From assembly GCF_918797505.1 (NCBI RefSeq), contig NC_092793.1:90098411-90162410 (forward strand): a DNA stretch of 64,000 bases. Reading direction: 5' to 3'. This document shows positions 34,490 to 56,449 of the stretch, piece by piece. The stretch is from Bemisia tabaci. Its lineage: Eukaryota; Arthropoda; Insecta; Hemiptera; Aleyrodidae. The notes under the pieces are model-generated. The model had not been told where the DNA came from. It made no database searches and worked only from the letters and a program-made list of their open reading frames with translations. How positions within the stretch are numbered: the first letter of the stretch is position 1; each line of letters opens with the position of its first letter. The position numbers were made by a program, and so were the translations under genes.

Positions 34490-36029
34490 AAAAATGCATG
34501 AAGCACTGCGATGACTTTAAAGGTTAACTGCCTGGAAACTGCGCTTCTCAACTCCTGCTGTTGCTGAGAGACAAAAGAAGCGAGCTTGCAAATAGCATGT
34601 TTTATTGATCCAAGCTGGTAGTACACTGTAGCTGCATCACATTTAATAACCTGTCTCTGGTTTTTCTAATGTGTAATTTATTTTCTTTTCATTAAGATAT
34701 ACTCATTAATAACCTTTTTTCAATCGTATTAAGCAACAATTCAATCAACTTTTTGGGCATAATTTTCTTCTTTCCTCTCAAATCTTGAAACAAGGTTGCT
34801 CTACTTTGCCCCTCAGACTGCATGCCGTTGTCCTGTTTGCCTTTTTTACTTTGAAAGCTACAAATACCTTATTGTTTAGTCTCTATGTGCTTTAAAGATT
34901 CTTATGTTGTGAAAGCTGTAAATGATTTTTAAATTTAATTTTGATCAAAAGTATTTTTGAAATGAAAATGAATGTATTACATGTCTGCATCCCTCCTTAG
35001 TCTCGAACTAGGTCCCTCGTCTGAACCAAAAGATAGATAATTTGTATAATTCTGTCACAATGTACTGGAAGTTCTTTTGCAATGAAGAAACTAAAATAAA
35101 AAAATCAGAATATTGTATAAGTTTATAAATTTTCAGTCCTTCTTTTTATTTTTTCAAAGGAAAATCAACTACCACTCGGCATGCAATTTTTCGATCAATG
35201 ATAAAATAAATTTTGTAAAATTTCACTGGTCGAAAAACATTCAAGTTGCCTATAATCTAATAACATGTGACAGGGAGTTAGCAATTTTGGAATTTATTAC
35301 AAAGAATTTTCTAGATTCACCATCCCTATGTTAACTGAGATGCAACTGAAATGGATGATGTATCAATTCTTGAAGAATTGATTAAAGTACATCTCCAAAG
35401 GAAATCACACTAATAATTTTTAAGATTACACATAAGATGTTCTCACCCAAGTTGTATTCTATTTCTTTCTTAATACTCTGCGTTGTTTGGATTCATGAAA
35501 TATATTATTTCCTCCATTCTCTACTTTTCAGAGGATTTTAGCATTGTATGTAATTTGAAGATCTTTCATCATCGATTTGATTAAAGAAGTCGACGCTGGA
35601 CTACCCTCCCCCCCTCCCCTCTCACCGGAAATTATGAGAATATTTTTTCTGCACACACTACTTGTAATGTCACCGTTCTTCAATATTCATTGCAACAACG
35701 GTAGTTACAAGATGAGTTGTCCAAAAATGTATGATCGACTATAATCAGTTAAACAGATCCTCACTGAAGTGAAAAAAGTAAAAACTAAACTGTACCTTCT
35801 TTTCAATTTGTTGTATATCGAGTTCTGATGATGCATTTAACTGTTTTCCATTGAATGGTAGTGGTTGATTTTGTTTTAGAAGTGTCAAGTCGCCTCCATG
35901 AAAATTAACTTTTGCCTAGTTCAAACCAGTGTTCTGTACAAAATCTAAAAACCCAATCTTAGTATGTTACATATATTTTTTTCGCTATTCCACCCTTTTT
36001 TAGGATATTACAATACAAGTTATTATACA
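34490..36029. other. Intergenic, no recognised feature
   Basis: AT-rich with scattered short frames. No exon, repeat family or regulatory motif recognised apart from a 14-C run at about 36040. Confidence 0.4.
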
Positions 36030-37053
36030 AGTTTGTAACCCTCCCCCCCCCCCCCCCTGTTAACTTTTGAACGGTTTGAGATGGAAAAACGAATCTTTGG
36101 GAATGTTTCTATCTCAAAGGGGTCCATCTTCTAGGGGGGTCAAATTGGTTGCCCAATCCTCAGAGGAGGAGGGGAGCCGCTAATTTTTTTTTTAAACGGT
36201 AACCCTTTCCTTGTGATAGATCATTGGAAAGAACATTAAGAACTTAAAATGTTGGCGCAAACCACAGGTCAATATCTTAATTTTTGACAGAGTTATGATA
36301 GGTCAAAGTCAAATTTAACCTATTATCATAAAATCGTAACTTCGGTTCAAATTCTCGTAGAGAAAAAAATGAATTTCGTGGTAAGGTATTTTGGAAAAGA
36401 AAAACAAATTTTAAACGGTCAAAATCAATCACCTTAAATTTCGTTTTTTTAAACGTTGCATGAAATTTGGGGGCTTGAAAACGCAATGTTGAACTAAATT
36501 TGAACTTACTGGGATAATGTTGACGCGAAGTAGGGAAAATTGGCTCATTTCACGAGAAAATTATATGATCTTTGAACTGTCATATTTGGGGGTCCGAACC
36601 CACCCTTAAAATTAGTTTGAAGTGATTTCTGCGATTTTTACTTAAACGCGCTTATAATTTGGTGAATTTTCCCGTTTCAATTTTTTCTCTACGATAATTT
36701 GAACCGGAGTTATGATTTGTTGAAGATAGGTAAAATTTGACCTTTGACTTTGACCTGTCATAACTCGGTCAAAAATTAAGATATTGTTCCACGTTTTGCG
36801 CCGAAATTCTTAATTCTTCATGTTCTTTCCAATGACTTATCACAAGGTAGGGGTTACCGTTTGAAAAAAAACAATTAGCGGCCCCCCGCCCCCCTGAAGG
36901 TTGGGCAAAAATGTTGAGGCCCCCCCCCCCCCCCCCCGCCCTAGAAGATGGTCTCCTTTGATATAGAAACATTCCCAAAATTTTGTTTTTCTTTCTCTAA
37001 CCGTTCAAAAGTTACAAGGGGGTGGCGGGTATGGACTTTTGGGACACCCTTTA
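36030..37053. mobile_element. Foldback family E, large copy
   Basis: Arms pair from TTAACTTTTGAACGGTTTGAG (36059) to its complement near 37005. The right end GACTTTTGGGACACCC is kept, the left terminus is lost. The inner arms include GTCAAAGTCAAATTTAACC. Long C/G runs are mirrored at 36042 and 36920. Confidence 0.82.
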
Positions 37054-38479
37054 TTTATCAAATTCAATGAAAATGATTAGCTGAACGAGGTAAATACCAA
37101 CTTGTACTTTTCTTTGGTACCTATTTGTTTAGGAGTACGTTTTTAGTATCCTAGGGGGGGGGGGGGGGGTAGTTGGCTATCATCGAGTTTCAGAATCAGC
37201 TGGTGCGGTGTGTATGATGTAGAGCACCTGTATAGCCAAAGTATAGACAGGAGTGAAATTCCAGAAATCCATCAGGCCTCAACCGATGCCTCTACGAAGA
37301 AAGTTAGGGCCCCAAAAGGCAGCCAACCTATGAATTCAAAAGATCCAGAACGATTTATTATTACAATTGTTACAATTCGGCACTTGTAATGCACGAATTT
37401 GACTTAGGTTTTGCATAAACTTACTCATTTTTGCAGAAGAACACTCATTCATGAGCATTCTCGCCCATCTTGGTGTGAATTGGAATCTGAAGATTGGCAG
37501 TGAAATTTTGTGCTTTAGAAGGCTGGGTGCCCTTTTTGGCCCTAAAGCCCTCCATAAAGCGAGCTGTCCATACCCTTGCTATACAGTTACTCTAGAGTGA
37601 TGTGTAAATTGGTTCAAGTTTATCAAAAACGACCGACGATATTGCAAAAAAAGAAATAAGAGTTCTAAAGTTTTAGCCCTCCACAAGACTCAATGTTAAA
37701 GACAAAGTTTAATGACTATATTCACCTTCAAAATATTTGTTTTCGGCTTTGAATTTTTGACTGGAGATAATTCACAACTGTTTGAACCCAATACTTCTCT
37801 CAACTCATTTTTCTTTTGGTGCGTTTATTTTAAATTCAGTTCAATCGATGTGAGCATGTGTAATTAACATTCTCCCAGTCTTGATTGTTACGGATGGATG
37901 GAAGCACCATACCTAGTGTGAAAGGGGAAGTCTGAAACAACTACAGTGAAATCTTTCTAAGTTGAACTATGGTCAAGAGAAAATCGGGCTAAGTTGCAAA
38001 TGCTCTTGGTCCCCAGACAACACCAGTATGTAGGCGCAATTTCAAAAAAACTTTGACTAAAGACGAATTTGTGACTTTTGGCGTGAACAAAGAGTTGCTC
38101 AATTTGAAGAAAAAATATCGGAAAACCTGAAGAAAAATTGATTTTCTACGTCAAAAATAAAGAAGAAGAATTAGCGATTTAAGGAGTAAGAAACGTTTCA
38201 AAAAACAATTTCTAATAACGTAGGTACCTGTATGAAGGAAGTGTGGAAGTAAGGAGTCATTATCCTTACATTTTCACTTCTAGAATTTATTCTAATTCTC
38301 GAACTTGTTTCATGTCAAGCAGGAGAGCGGATAAGAGGAAAAGCTACTTAAGTAAAAAAAGGGTGGATGCAAAATTGGCAAAATTTCCCCCCTCATGGAT
38401 TTTGACCAATTTTCAATATTTCATTTCTCATCATAACATACACCATTTCCCAAAATTTCAAGGCTTGAAATGAATTTCT
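37054..38479. other. Intergenic, no recognised feature
   Basis: A 17-20 base G run at about 37147. CTACAGTGAAATCTTTC at 37942 resembles a pogo-type end, but no partner was found. No coding evidence. Confidence 0.4.
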
Positions 38480-39075
38480 TTCCGCGTAGCAGTGTTGTCA
38501 AGTTGAAAACTGTTGAGTTCCATATCTTTCGAACGAAAAAAGATATTGAGGTGTGGTTGGCGCTAAAATTCTTCCAAAATTGCGTTCTTTTGATGTATTC
38601 AGTCAATTTGATCGTTTAAGTAATTTAAGATTGCAATGATGCCATTTTTCATACTTTCTTAAGGATCAATTTTTTTTCAACCCTGGTACCTACAACGTCA
38701 AATGCCGGATTCTCGATTCGAACAAAAAGCTGCTCAATTCATTTTTCGTACTTTTCCATTTCTTTGGATATATTGTACTTACCTCCCAGGGAAATGTTTG
38801 ATACAGGAGATATGAGCCATCAAAATTTACGCTTTGCGTGCGCCGACTGGAATCCGGGAGCTCGGAGTCGTCTACACACCCCCTCCCTTGCCACCGACAA
38901 GCTTTACAAGGTCGTTCCCATGTATCTTATTTATTTAGGGGCCTCACGGTCCATTGTTGCCATTTTTGACCCATGTTTAGGTTTTTTCTCAATATTACTG
39001 AGTAAAACTTAATTTAAACTGAAAACTGTGTGTTTCTTAGGAAGGAGCGTTAAAAAATGAACAAAAGTACATACA

Positions 39076-40252
39076 CGGTGCCCCAAAAGCCTCTTCCACC
39101 CCCTCTAAAATTTTTCCTAATCAATATTTCAAAACGAAACTTTAGGGATGTTTATAGATCATTGTTAGCTACTTTTGGGGCCCCGCCAAAATTTTCGGGC
39201 TCCCCCATTGGGAGGGGCTATAGACCTTAACCATTTTTCTTCCAATAGCATCCACTCCCCTTTGTGACAAGTCCATCGAAAGAGGATAAAAAAGAATATT
39301 TTAAGCGCAAATCACAAGTCCAAATCTTAAATTTTGACAGAATGGCGGCCGGTCAAAGTTCAAAATAATGGAAATTTGACATCTCCGTTTTTGTTGACGG
39401 ATTGAGACGAGACCTGGCAGACGTGGGTTTTCTGGGACGAGAAAAACGATTCTGGCATTGATTTTCCGAAAAATGTTGTCTTTTTCAAAATGGCGGCGGG
39501 CAAAATGGCGACCTAGAGCGGCAAGAGAATATCTAGACTGCTCATCGGTGGATTTGCGAGAATCTTGGTATCCGCAAGTATCTCGGCACCAAAAAACGAA
39601 TCTTTCATTGGATTTTTGAAATTCTGAATAACTTCAAAATGGCGCCGGAAAAATGGTGGAAACTTGGTATTACGGACGCTTACAGTCGGATTCGCATGAG
39701 ACTCGGGGTCCTGTTGGTTTCTGGTTCGACGAAAATGACTTTCTAGCATTACATTATTGAAATGTTAAATATCATTAAAATGGCGGGCAAGTTTCATGCG
39801 AATCCAACCATAAGCGTCTGTAATACCAAGTTTCCACCATTTTTCTGGCGCCATTTTGAAGTTATTCTGAGTTTCAAATATTTAATGAAAAATCCTTTTT
39901 TTGTGCCAAGATACTCGCGGATACCAAGATTCTTGCAAATCCACCGATGAGCAGTCTAAATATTCTCTTGCCACTCTAGGTCGCCACTTTGACCGCCACC
40001 ATTTTGAAAAAGACAACATTTTTCGGAAAATCAATGCCAGAATCGTTTTTTTCGTCCCAGAGGGACGGGGTGCTATTGGAAGAAAAAAAGTTGGGGTCCA
40101 TAGCCCCTCCCAATGGGGAGCCTGAAAATTTTGGGAGGCCCCGAACGTAGCTAACATTGATCTATGAACATCGCCAAAGTTTCATTTCAAAATATTGATT
40201 AGGTAAAATTTTAGAGGGGGTGGAAGAGACTTTTGGGACACCCCGTATGTAG
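39076..40252. mobile_element. Foldback F nested in pair G
   Basis: Ends ACGGTGCCCCAAAAGCCTCT and GAGACTTTTGGGACACCCCGT pair; arms of about 550 bases. It lies just inside the left arm of pair G, so it probably inserted there after G formed. Confidence 0.82.
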
Positions 40253-40369
40253 ATTTTCCGTACGTTGCCAAATGTTCGAAAAAATTGTCCTAAAGTGCGT
40301 AGAATTGGATTATTATAAGTTGAAGGTTTAGGAAGTGAATGACGACTCTCATGTTAAAAACGTAAATTT

Positions 40370-41110
40370 TAAGTTTTGTTTTACTATACTACGCATAACA
40401 TCTACCATGGAAAATTACGATACGTCCCACTTCTGTGATAATTGATCCGGTTTGTAGCTCTTTGGGACGATTTTACTTGAAAATTTGGCAATGTAAGATA
40501 AAGTTACGAAGAATATTATTGATGTAATTTTTTACGTCATTTCCAAAAATGTACCCTGTTTTAAGGTAAAATTAAGTTAAACATTAATATAATTGAAAAA
40601 ACACGTAAAAATAGGCCAAAAATGGCAACAACGGTCCCTAAGGCCCCTTAAAGGTAATTGGAAGCCAAAATGGCCAAAAATGAAACGTACGGAAGAATAT
40701 GCATATATTGCACCCCCAAGGAGTGTGACTAAAGGTCAAATAACATTCAAAAGAGCTACCTTAAATATAAAAAGGCTGCAAAACGTGACATCTCGGTCAA
40801 TTTTCACTTCGTGGAAATCCAGGTACAACTATGCCTTATTTATCTGTTGCATGAATGGATAAGAGCTGTTACGTGCATTAATATGAAAGTTGTGCCCCAC
40901 TTCCTTGAACCTTAGGCGTGGCAATATATAAAATGTTTGCCACTCTTGGCTCTTAAGTACGATTTTATTGAACGTTTAGCAACGCAGGGAAAAGCTACGG
41001 TTTTTATCCTTTTTTTACGTTCGTCCCAAAAATGTACTCAGCTTTCAGTTTAAATTAAGTTTTACTCAATAATACTGAAAAAAAAAAACCTAAAAATGGG
41101 TATAAAATGG
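40370..41110. repeat. Diverged direct repeat, spacing about 485 bp
   Basis: Order shared by both copies: TACGTCATTTCCAAAAATGTACC / TACGTTCGTCCCAAAAATGTACT, then AATTAAGTT, then a stretch ending AATGG-AACAA-GG-C. The left arm of pair G is a third, inverted copy. Confidence 0.5.
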
Positions 41111-41838
41111 TAACAATGGACCGTGGGGCCCCTGAATATTTATCAGAGACCAAAAATTGAATTACGCTCAAAAATACATGCGAATGACCTCGTAAAGCTT
41201 GTCGGTGGCGAGGGGGAGGGTGTGTAGACGACTCCGAGCTCCCGGATTCAGTCGGCACGCGCCAAACGTAAATTTTGATGCTCATATCTCGCGTACTAAT
41301 CGTTTCCCTGGGAGGTAAGTACAATACCTACATCCAAAGGAAATGGAAAAATACGGAAAATAAAGTGAACATCTCTTTTGTTTGAATTGAGAATCCGGCA
41401 TATGACGGAGGTTGAAAAAAAATTGATCTGTAAGAAAGTGTGAAAAATGGCATCATTGCAATCTTAAATTACTTAAACGATCAAATTGACTGCATAGGTA
41501 CATCAAAAGAATGCAATTTTTGAAGAATCTTAGCGCAAACCGCACCTCCGACGCGCGAGGACGGAGGGACGAGACTGAAGATCCCCTGACTCCCATGCGT
41601 GCACAGGGGACCCCCTGTTCACTCTCTTGCGAGCACGAGGGATGCACTGTCATTTCCTTGGGAGCACAGGGGCCTTCCTGTTCATACCCTAGGGGAGCAC
41701 ATGTGATCTCGTGTCCATTCCCAGGGGAAAGTTTTACCAGGGTATAACTTGTAAAGCATCTAAGGTAGATATAGACGCAGTGTTTGGTCGCACTGTATCC
41801 GTTCCCAAGTTCGGTGACGTCTTTGCAGGACACTGAAG

Positions 41839-42040
41839 GGTCACATATTAGCTTTCAGGGGAGCACACGGGTCACATGTTAGCTTTCAGGGGAGCACACG
41901 GGTCACATGTTAGCTCTCAGGGGAGCACACGGGCTCAACTGTCCATTCCCCTGGGAGCACATGTGATCACATGTCATTCCCCTGGGAGCGCATGTAATCA
42001 CATGTCATTCCCAGGGGAAATGTTAAGCAGGGAGCAACCC
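41839..42040. repeat. 31-bp minisatellite and related words
   Basis: Three units of 31 bases start with GGTCACAT at 41839, 41870 and 41901. They are followed by a looser array of CATTCCCCTGGGAGCACATG and GATCACATGTCATTCC. Earlier scraps of the same words lie from 41600 on. Confidence 0.85.
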
Positions 42041-42114
42041 CTTCCCCTCGCCAAAACGGCCGGCAGGAGGGGCATCCATACAGTGAAATTCTCTCAAAGC
42101 AGCATGTTAGCTGT

Positions 42115-42985
42115 CAATTTATATTTAATTAATTTAAGGCTTAGATTTCGGATTTCAAGTCGCAAAACGTACTTAAATATCCCAAAGTGACAAAAATACT
42201 GAAATATGGCAACCGCTTCGGCCTTTATGTCGGATTAAAAACGCTCCTTGGGTTCAAATATTTCGAAACAGCTGGAGCGAATCGGTTGATTTAATGCATG
42301 GTAATTGACAAATTTCATTGGTATGCTTTTTGAAATGTACACAGAGGACTCAGATTGGCGTCCGTTTCATTTTTTATTAGATAACTGGTAAATAGATGGT
42401 TCTTTTTGCAATCGATTGTTTTGTCTTCTAGCAGGAGTGTCCGTTTTGTTGCAGAAAACAGCAGGTGTCGTTTCTACTAGCAGACAAAACCCTGCACTAC
42501 AAAAAGGATTCTATTATCCAGTTGTTTTAATTTCAATCAAACAGGGCGCGCGCATAAATAATGACACAATAACTCTGAACGCTGACACATGCATGCGAGG
42601 AAAAAAAGGCAGGTGTATTCTTGATCAATTGCGATCGATAAATTACATTTCAACGTACAAATTATCTGTACTTCGTTTCAAAAAAATTATATTTTTGTGG
42701 GAATTTCTAATAATAGAATAAACAGTCGCCCATTTAAGTCTTTAGTGTGCATTTGAAAAAGATCATGCGTGAGATTTGTCAATTACCATTAAATTAACCA
42801 ATTCATTTCCAGCTCTTTGGACATACTTAAATGAACCCAAGCAGTATTTTTCGTCCAAAATGAAGGACGAATAAGCGGTTGCCACTTTTAAATATATTTT
42901 CGTCACTATGGGATATTTACCTTTTTTGACTTAAAATTCGAAATCTACACTTCAAATTAAATACAAATCGACACCTACCATGTCG
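42115..42985. mobile_element. Foldback H, about 0.87 kb
   Basis: Arms 42115-42340 and 42740-42985 pair, for example GGTAATTGACAAATTT against AGATTTGTCAATTACC and GGCAACCGCTT against AAGCGGTTGCC. The loop of about 400 bases has a + strand frame of 101 codons that I do not recognise. Confidence 0.8.
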
Positions 42986-43134
42986 ATTTGAGAGAATTTC
43001 GGTGTATGTGGGCGAAAATTTAAAATGAGGGACATTTCAGGCAGGGACTGAGAGCACTCTCGAAGCGGAGCGAAGAGCGACTGTTTTGGCCGCTTCCGCT
43101 CGCGAGCGGTCCCAGCGGGTAGGTAATGCTCTCT

Positions 43135-43372
43135 TGCCGCTATCACACGCTGAATGTGGAAATCATCGGCCCAATGCCTGAATTTCGCGCGAGACGCGCA
43201 AAATTCAGCAACCATCGGACCAATTTTGAATTTGTCTGAACTATTAGGGTAGATTTGATACACATCTGGATGAAAATTTCTCAAATTTGCTAAATTTCAG
43301 CCGTCGGGCGATGACTGTTGACTTCCACATTCAGCTGCTAAATTCAGCGTGTGATTGCGGCATATGGTAATG
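43135..43372. repeat. Short inverted repeat
   Basis: TATCACACGCTGAATGTGGAA at 43140 and TTCCACATTCAGC…CAGCGTGTGATTGCGGC at 43325-43365 pair in two blocks. Confidence 0.6.
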
Positions 43373-43824
43373 CTCCTGAACTCGGGCACCACGACCCACT
43401 TAACCGAAACCTAACAGGTCCAAAGCTGGAGCATATTTTCGGTAAAGCCTTATCCACCGTACAGCCTATTTGCTCCAACCGCAGACACTGAAAGCAAGAA
43501 TCATAAAGAAAGAGGAGAAATGCAGGCTCACCTCGCTCCACCTCGATTGATGTACATGATTACTTTCTAATAAGTCTGCTGGATCGGATCATCCCCCCCC
43601 CCCCCTCCTGAATAATAGGTCTGGTCGGGAGGCCGCAAACTTACAAATTTGAAAAAACTACCCACTCGAGTTTCATTCACCATTGTAAGCACACAAGATT
43701 ACATTAAATGGATAGAATTGACATTATTGGCTTCGCCTTGACTTCTTTCAGCGATCTGTACAATTAAAATTTAATAACAGATTTTATAAATTTTCATAAC
43801 TATGAAAAATAACTCAAAATGATC

Positions 43825-43990
43825 GGAATCGGCGCCGCGCTCCCTAATGGCGCGTCGCGGTACGCGGACGGACGCCGAGCGTCGGAATACTCTTTTTCCT
43901 CCTTAGCTCGCCGGCGCAGACACGGTGACGCCAAGCCTGTGCGCTCCGCAGCGGTGCCGAGCATGCAAGTTTGCGACTGTCTTCTTGTTT
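43825..43990. other. GC-rich island of unknown nature
   Basis: About 165 bases, rich in CpG (GGCGCCGCGC, GCGTCGCGGTACGCGGACGG), with frames open on both strands. It could be a repeat fragment or a small promoter-like CpG patch. It is not a recognised rRNA or tRNA. Confidence 0.35.
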
Positions 43991-44141
43991 CAATTTTTGA
44001 ATTCACATGAGCTTAAACTTAAAATAGGGCGAAAATTTCCCCCTTGCACTCCAGACCCCCCCCCCCCCCTTATAGGACGCCTAAATCAATCTCCCAACAA
44101 GGATAGTAATTGGTGAACTGGCATGGACTGTTCATACCATT

Positions 44142-44608
44142 TCTGAATTAGGGTAACCAGGAATCAAAGCAGATAATCGTATCACCAAAAATTGCCTATC
44201 CGCTCAACCAGGTAGTTTAAGATTACGCTGGCTTAAATGGGCAATGATGTTGCTGTTAAATTGCTTTTCTTCGAATTTTAGTCAGTTTTTTAAAGTTAAA
44301 TTAATTTAATCAGCATCTGGGTGCTCTGATCATTGGGTTTTCAAGCTTATGGCAATATAACATTGGTAGATTTTCGAGGAATTTACCTCTAAAATCTCTC
44401 CAATGCTTCGCCTATCAACATGTTTTCAAGCATTTCAAATCGCGTGAACTATCAGAAAATAGACAGTCCGCCTCCAATGCTTTTTACAAACGGTGATTCC
44501 AGGATGCATTTCGTGAATGAGTCTACTTTTTGGTTGATTGATCGCTTCTCCGAGTAAGATGGGGGTGCCAGTGCCCGCTTTGATTCTAGGTTACCCTAAT
44601 CTAAATGT
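44142..44608. mobile_element. Foldback I, about 0.47 kb
   Basis: TTAGGGTAACCAGGAATCAAAG at 44148 pairs with CTTTGATTCTAGGTTACCCTAA ending near 44600. It is between HP1's 3' end and the intergenic space. Confidence 0.7.
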
Positions 44609-44841
44609 TTTAGATTCAGGAATAAAACATCCGGCAGTGTTTTAAGAAATCGAAAATTTATTCAAGAAATCAAAATTTAATCATTTTTAAAGTTCTCTTC
44701 CATCCTATGATAAAATAAGTTGTAACTGTGGGGTTTCTTTTCTTACACAAGTGAACAAGAAACACAATTTCTGGTAAAAAAAAGTACTATGAATACTGTG
44801 AAAAGAGAGGAGAATGACAAAATTAACTGAAGGAGCAGATA

Positions 44842-44847
44842 TTTATT
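44842..44847 (-). terminator. Polyadenylation signal of HP1
   Basis: AATAAA on the - strand about 60 bases after the HP1 stop. A second AATAAA is at 44657-44662. The short distance suggests a short 3'UTR, so HP1 transcription should end well before EPT1's end 14.6 kb away. Confidence 0.5.
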
Positions 44848-44905
44848 TTAGATTCTTTCTTATTATTTTTTCGTCAGTATTGGTTTCAAATCAAGAACTG
44901 TTTTC

Positions 44906-54549
<9,644 letters not shown>

Positions 54550-54887
54550 CTGAGGAAAAGGAGAGAGAAATGGGCATGTAAAGAAATTGATGGGTGAATT
54601 TTATCCAAGAGACAGAATATCCTACTTTCATGACTTGTGCCAATATTATGTTCGCATGTCAGCCCAGATAGCACACCACAAGAAGAGGTGTGCAGGAAAT
54701 GCCCGACCTTGAGGCAGATTTGAGGCGTAAGGCTGATTATGCCATGTGAGGTAAGATCACAACCTCAAAAAAGATGTAAAAAAGACTGCATGAACTTACA
54801 GATGAAAGTCCCTAATAACAGTATCATCTGCCATCTCAATGCATTCTCTGTTCCACTAATAAAAAAGCGTCATGTAGAGATACTAAG

Positions 54888-55878
54888 TCTGTTCCAAAAG
54901 GACTGCCCTTTTTTTTCCTTTGAGGCGAATGAAAGTAGTTGCCCAAATTCGGTTTGTGCGGAGCTACGGTCCTAGGAATTACCTATGAAACAAGACCAAA
55001 TCGAGTTTTGTAGTTTAAAATTTGACTGAGCTACAGAATTTTTAAAATGATGTTTAAAGTTGACCCCTCTGGGATTTTAAGCATTTTTTACTGGAGACGA
55101 ACAAACTTCACGAATGAAACTGTTTTATCAAAAAGAATAAAGTTTACAGACTCTTACTGTAGTTGATAAAAATGACTTTTCTTCATCAGAGGACTCAGTT
55201 TCCTTTACCTTTTCAAAGTATCTTTCTTCACTTTTTACGCAACAACCCATGCATTCTTTTGTTTATACTAGAGATTTTTTTTTAAAATCTTCTTTCACAA
55301 GGGAGTCCAAGAAGGTATCAACAGCTCTTTTGCTTTTGTCAATAGCATAAAACCGCTTCCCTTACTAAGCTTCTCTAGTTAAGGACACAACGTAAGGTCG
55401 CAGGGCGTGAGGTCCGGTTGGGGGGAAGGGGGGAGGGTGTGGGGAAGGCAGAAGATCTCATGTTGATCCTTGAATTCTGGAGTGTAATGGGCCGTATGGG
55501 GACGAGCGTTCTTGCGATAAAGAATCCGAGATCTCTTATGTTTGGCAGCTTTTTGGCAATATTCACCCGTAGTTTCTGGAAAACTGGGCAGTAGTATTTT
55601 ATAAACTTTATTAAGAATCTGTGAACTTCTTTATCAGAAAACTGTTTCATTCCTTAAGTTTGTTTTCCTCTCGTACTAAAATTCTGAAAATCCCGGAAGG
55701 GTCAACCTGACACATTATCAAAATGCTCCAGCTCAGTCAATAGGTTACGAAGCTCAATTTGGTCTTGTTTTCTAGGTAATTCCTAGAGCTATAGCCCCAC
55801 GAAAATCGAATTTTAATATCTGTTACTTATCGCCCTGTAGAAAAGAGGGGTAGTACTTTCGAGACAGCCTTTGTATAA
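54888..55878 (-). mobile_element. Mariner-like element with long inverted ends, decayed
   Basis: Long ends of about 230 bases pair (CCTAGGAATTACCTA with GGTAATTCCTAG; GACTGCCCTTTT with AAAAGAGGGGTAGT). Between them the - strand keeps mariner transposase pieces in shifted frames: NARPHTAHYTPEF (second catalytic Asp region), PDLTPCDL (third), AIDKSKRAVDTFLDSL and a C-terminal GCCVKSEERYFEKV. The gene is broken. It lies upstream of the HP1 hinge exon, in its intron. Confidence 0.8.
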
Positions 55879-56034
55879 TGAGACACATCAATGGTCATTT
55901 TTAGTAAAGGTAAGTTTTTTCAACTTCATTCATAATACCTAGCATTTGCGATTACCTTCATGCATGCCCATTTCACCGATACAGAATGCAGGCAATGCTT
56001 CTGGACTTTCAGTCAGGTTTACAGTGTAATAACT

Positions 56035-56310
56035 CAATTTACCTCGCCCATTCTAATCCGCCTTTTACTCCCTAATAAAGTGGCCACATCGTCCAATTTT
56101 TCGTAACAATCTCCCTGCGCGGTGTATCTTTTTTCTACCTTTAAAATGTTACTGATTCTTTGAAATTTTCTGAAATAGCACACTTTTTGAAGTGCTTTAT
56201 GAGAAAAATAAGAAAATTTACCTTGCCACTTTTAAGATGCCCCCTCTCCCCTTCAAAGTGGCCACATCGTGCAATGTTATCGATTGTTTGTACCACTCTC
56301 TCCGCGCACT
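56035..56310. repeat. Diverged 180-bp direct repeat
   Basis: AATTTACCTCGCC…AAAGTGGCCACATCGTCCAAT at 56037 returns as AATTTACCTTGCC…AAAGTGGCCACATCGTGCAAT at 56217, followed in both by a CCGCGC-type word. Confidence 0.6.
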
Positions 56311-56449
56311 TTGCCTGAACGAGTTTAAATTTTTTGACGAGTCAAAAGCATGAACTCTTTAGACTCTAGAAGTAGAGTGTCTACAGAGTCATTTAAGTTA
56401 AAAAGAAAACAATTCTGTTCAGCTGCTGGAAAACTAAGTCAATTTAAAT

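Larger units (their letters stand above)
38480..41560. mobile_element. Inverted pair G, interrupted by another foldback
   Basis: The left arm 38480-39029 and right arm 41045-41560 pair over about 500 bases, for example GGAGCTCGGAGTCGTCTAC against its complement at 41226. The 2-kb middle holds the CAGGG-type foldback 39076-40252 and a diverged direct copy of part of the right arm (40370-40680). Confidence 0.82.

Noticed and set aside
43800..44010. Overlapping + and - ORFs in the GC island.
   Set aside because: They follow from low stop-codon density in GC-rich DNA. No family recognised.
55158..55250. - strand ORF starting Met-Gly-Cys-Cys with a splice donor after 31 codons, like the lipidated start of LAMTOR1.
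   Set aside because: It lies inside a mariner-like element. In frame with the upstream AIDKSKRAVDTFLDSL, the segment is the transposase C-terminus (…CxxxxxRYFEK), so the Met is internal.
55945..56040. - strand open stretch YYTVNLTESPEALPAF with a GTAATC donor.
   Set aside because: No acceptor with a pyrimidine tract upstream, it overlaps a diverged direct repeat, and no homologue comes to mind. Too weak to call.
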